From contig NZ_WHOB01000021.1 of assembly GCF_013141775.1 (NCBI RefSeq), positions 62,001-126,000 on the forward strand: DNA of 64,000 nt. The letters are read 5' to 3'. Positions 62,914-64,000 of this stretch are shown piece after piece. The position numbers and the translations under genes were made by a program. This DNA is from Paenibacillus phytohabitans (GTDB lineage: Bacteria > Bacillota > Bacilli > Paenibacillales > Paenibacillaceae). Below the pieces are notes generated by a model, which had not been told where the DNA came from, ran no database searches, and saw only the letters and a program-made list of their open reading frames with translations. How positions within the stretch are numbered: position 1 is the stretch's first letter; the number at the start of each line of letters is the position of its first letter.

Positions 62914-64000
62914 ATGAGCGATCAGAACCAAAGCAAAGAGATAAGCGGGGAGCAGATTGACGCCGGCGAATTGCTCAACGCCTTAATGGCGATGAAGAAA
63001 GGAAACTTCTCGCACAGAATGCCCTATGACCGCACGGGAATAGCCGGTAAGGTAGCGGATACCTTCAACGAGATCATGGATATTCAGGAGAGTCTGGTGA
63101 ATGAAGTCCAGACAGTAGCCAGGGTGGTCGGTAAAGAAGGTAATCTGTCGCGCAGATTCGTGCAGAAGAATCTGGGCGGCTCCTGGGAGACCATTACCGA
63201 TTCGCTGAACGGGATGGTTATTGACTTAATACAGCCGACCAGCGAGATGGTCCGGGTGATTAACGCCGTAGCCAAAGGCGATCTGTCCCAGAAGGTGGAG
63301 CTGGAGATCGAAGGACGGCCGCTCACTGGTGAATTCCAGCGGACGGCAAGCAATATTAACATGATGGTGAATCAGCTCAGCACATTTGCCTCCGAGGTTA
63401 CCCGGGTAGCACGCGAGGTCGGCACGGAGGGCATTCTGGGCGGACAGGCAGATGTCAAAGGGGTATCGGGAACCTGGAAAGACTTAACCGACAGCGTGAA
63501 TTACATGGCGACTAACCTTACGGATCAGGTACGTAATATCGCGGCGGTAACGACTGCTGTGGCGAACGGTGATCTGTCAAAGCAAATTACAGTAAATGCA
63601 CGGGGAGAAATCCTTGAGCTCAAAAATACGATCAACACCATGGTGGATCAGCTCTCCATGTTCTCTTCCGAGGTTACTCGTGTAGCGCGTGAGGTTGGTA
63701 CGGAGGGTAAGCTTGGCGGGCAGGCAGACGTGAAGGATGTATCGGGTACATGGCGCGATCTAACCGAAAGTGTAAACTACATGGCCTCCAACCTGACCAA
63801 TCAGGTGCGTAACATCGCGGTTGTGACCACTGCGGTCGCAAACGGCGATCTGTCGAAGAAGATTACTGCCGATGTCCAGGGCGAAATCCTGGAGCTCAAG
63901 AACACCATCAACACGATGGTGGATCAGCTGTCGACCTTCGCTTCCGAGGTTACGCGGATGGCGCGTGAGGTCGGTACGGAAGGAATCCTTGGCGGACAGG
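62914..64000 (+). CDS. Poly-HAMP hybrid kinase, 5' part
   Basis: At least 362 codons, open to the end of the window. ATG at 62914 behind AAGGGGCAGGG. There is no membrane segment. The visible part is an array of HAMP repeats of 92 residues (276 bases) with the conserved [34 protein letters not shown] and NLTxQVRNIA segments. This is the N-terminal part of group III hybrid kinases like the fungal Nik1 osmosensors, whose kinase and receiver domains would lie beyond the window. It probably works with the upstream receiver-kinase. Confidence 0.8.
   Translation, partial: MSDQNQSKEISGEQIDAGELLNALMAMKKGNFSHRMPYDRTGIAGKVADTFNEIMDIQESLVNEVQTVARVVGKEGNLSRRFVQKNLGGSWETITDSLNGMVIDLIQPTSEMVRVINAVAKGDLSQKVELEIEGRPLTGEFQRTASNINMMVNQLSTFASEVTRVAREVGTEGILGGQADVKGVSGTWKDLTDSVNYMATNLTDQVRNIAAVTTAVANGDLSKQITVNARGEILELKNTINTMVDQLSMFSSEVTRVAREVGTEGKLGGQADVKDVSGTWRDLTESVNYMASNLTNQVRNIAVVTTAVANGDLSKKITADVQGEILELKNTINTMVDQLSTFASEVTRMAREVGTEGILGGQ

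Overview
The window looks like chromosomal DNA of a Paenibacillus-type, low-to-mid GC, spore-forming Firmicute. The evidence is sporulation sigma factor K sequence, two secreted proteins with C-terminal S-layer homology (SLH) domains, LplABC-like sugar importers each paired with a membrane-anchored AraC regulator, strong Gram-positive ribosome sites, and many divergent efflux-pump/TetR pairs. No rRNA, tRNA or CRISPR array is visible.

Layout. 1-11.3 kb is a decayed accessory zone: remnants of a VOC protein, IS630 and IS5 transposases, a zeta-toxin-like kinase, and three of four 3' fragments of sigK. The fragments alternate with intact cargo: TetR and membrane amidohydrolase; MFS pump and TetR; a small membrane protein; a nitronate-monooxygenase-like flavoprotein; and a deleted copy of the small membrane protein. 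11.4-19.4 kb is a sugar locus: ABC importer, DUF1861 and GH130 proteins on the minus strand, with a divergent AraC regulator. 19.4-23.6 kb holds IS and dispersed-repeat debris, a large secreted SLH amidase and the fourth sigK fragment. 23.7-31.3 kb is a redox and efflux cluster (TetR, MDR oxidoreductase, alpha/beta hydrolase, SDR, Old Yellow Enzyme, TetR, then MFS and TetR). 31.6-39.4 kb is a signalling unit: a double-kinase hybrid sensor, a SARP-type response regulator and a cohesin-like/Big2/SLH surface protein. 39.7-46.4 kb has a GH28-like beta-helix protein, a YczE-type membrane protein, a MerR/alcohol dehydrogenase pair and a PadR operon. 46.5-52.7 kb is a second importer with its AraC regulator. 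52.9-61.5 kb has GNAT/YczE, MarR/amino-acid permease, LysE, MFS, DinG-like helicase and CE2 esterase genes. 61.7-64 kb has a REC-kinase hybrid followed by the start of a poly-HAMP kinase that runs off the window.

How it fits together. The ABC/GH130/DUF1861 block and the second ABC block import oligosaccharides under AraC control. GH28, CE2 and the SLH proteins point to a plant or soil polysaccharide lifestyle. Several regulators sit beside palindromes that are good operator candidates.

The most unusual structure is the set of four same-strand sigK 3' fragments. Three end exactly at the sigK stop codon but all begin at different points, and one begins at the position where Bacillus skin elements recombine. 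I read them as scars of repeated integration or recombination at sigK. This is inference, because no recombinase is present in the window.
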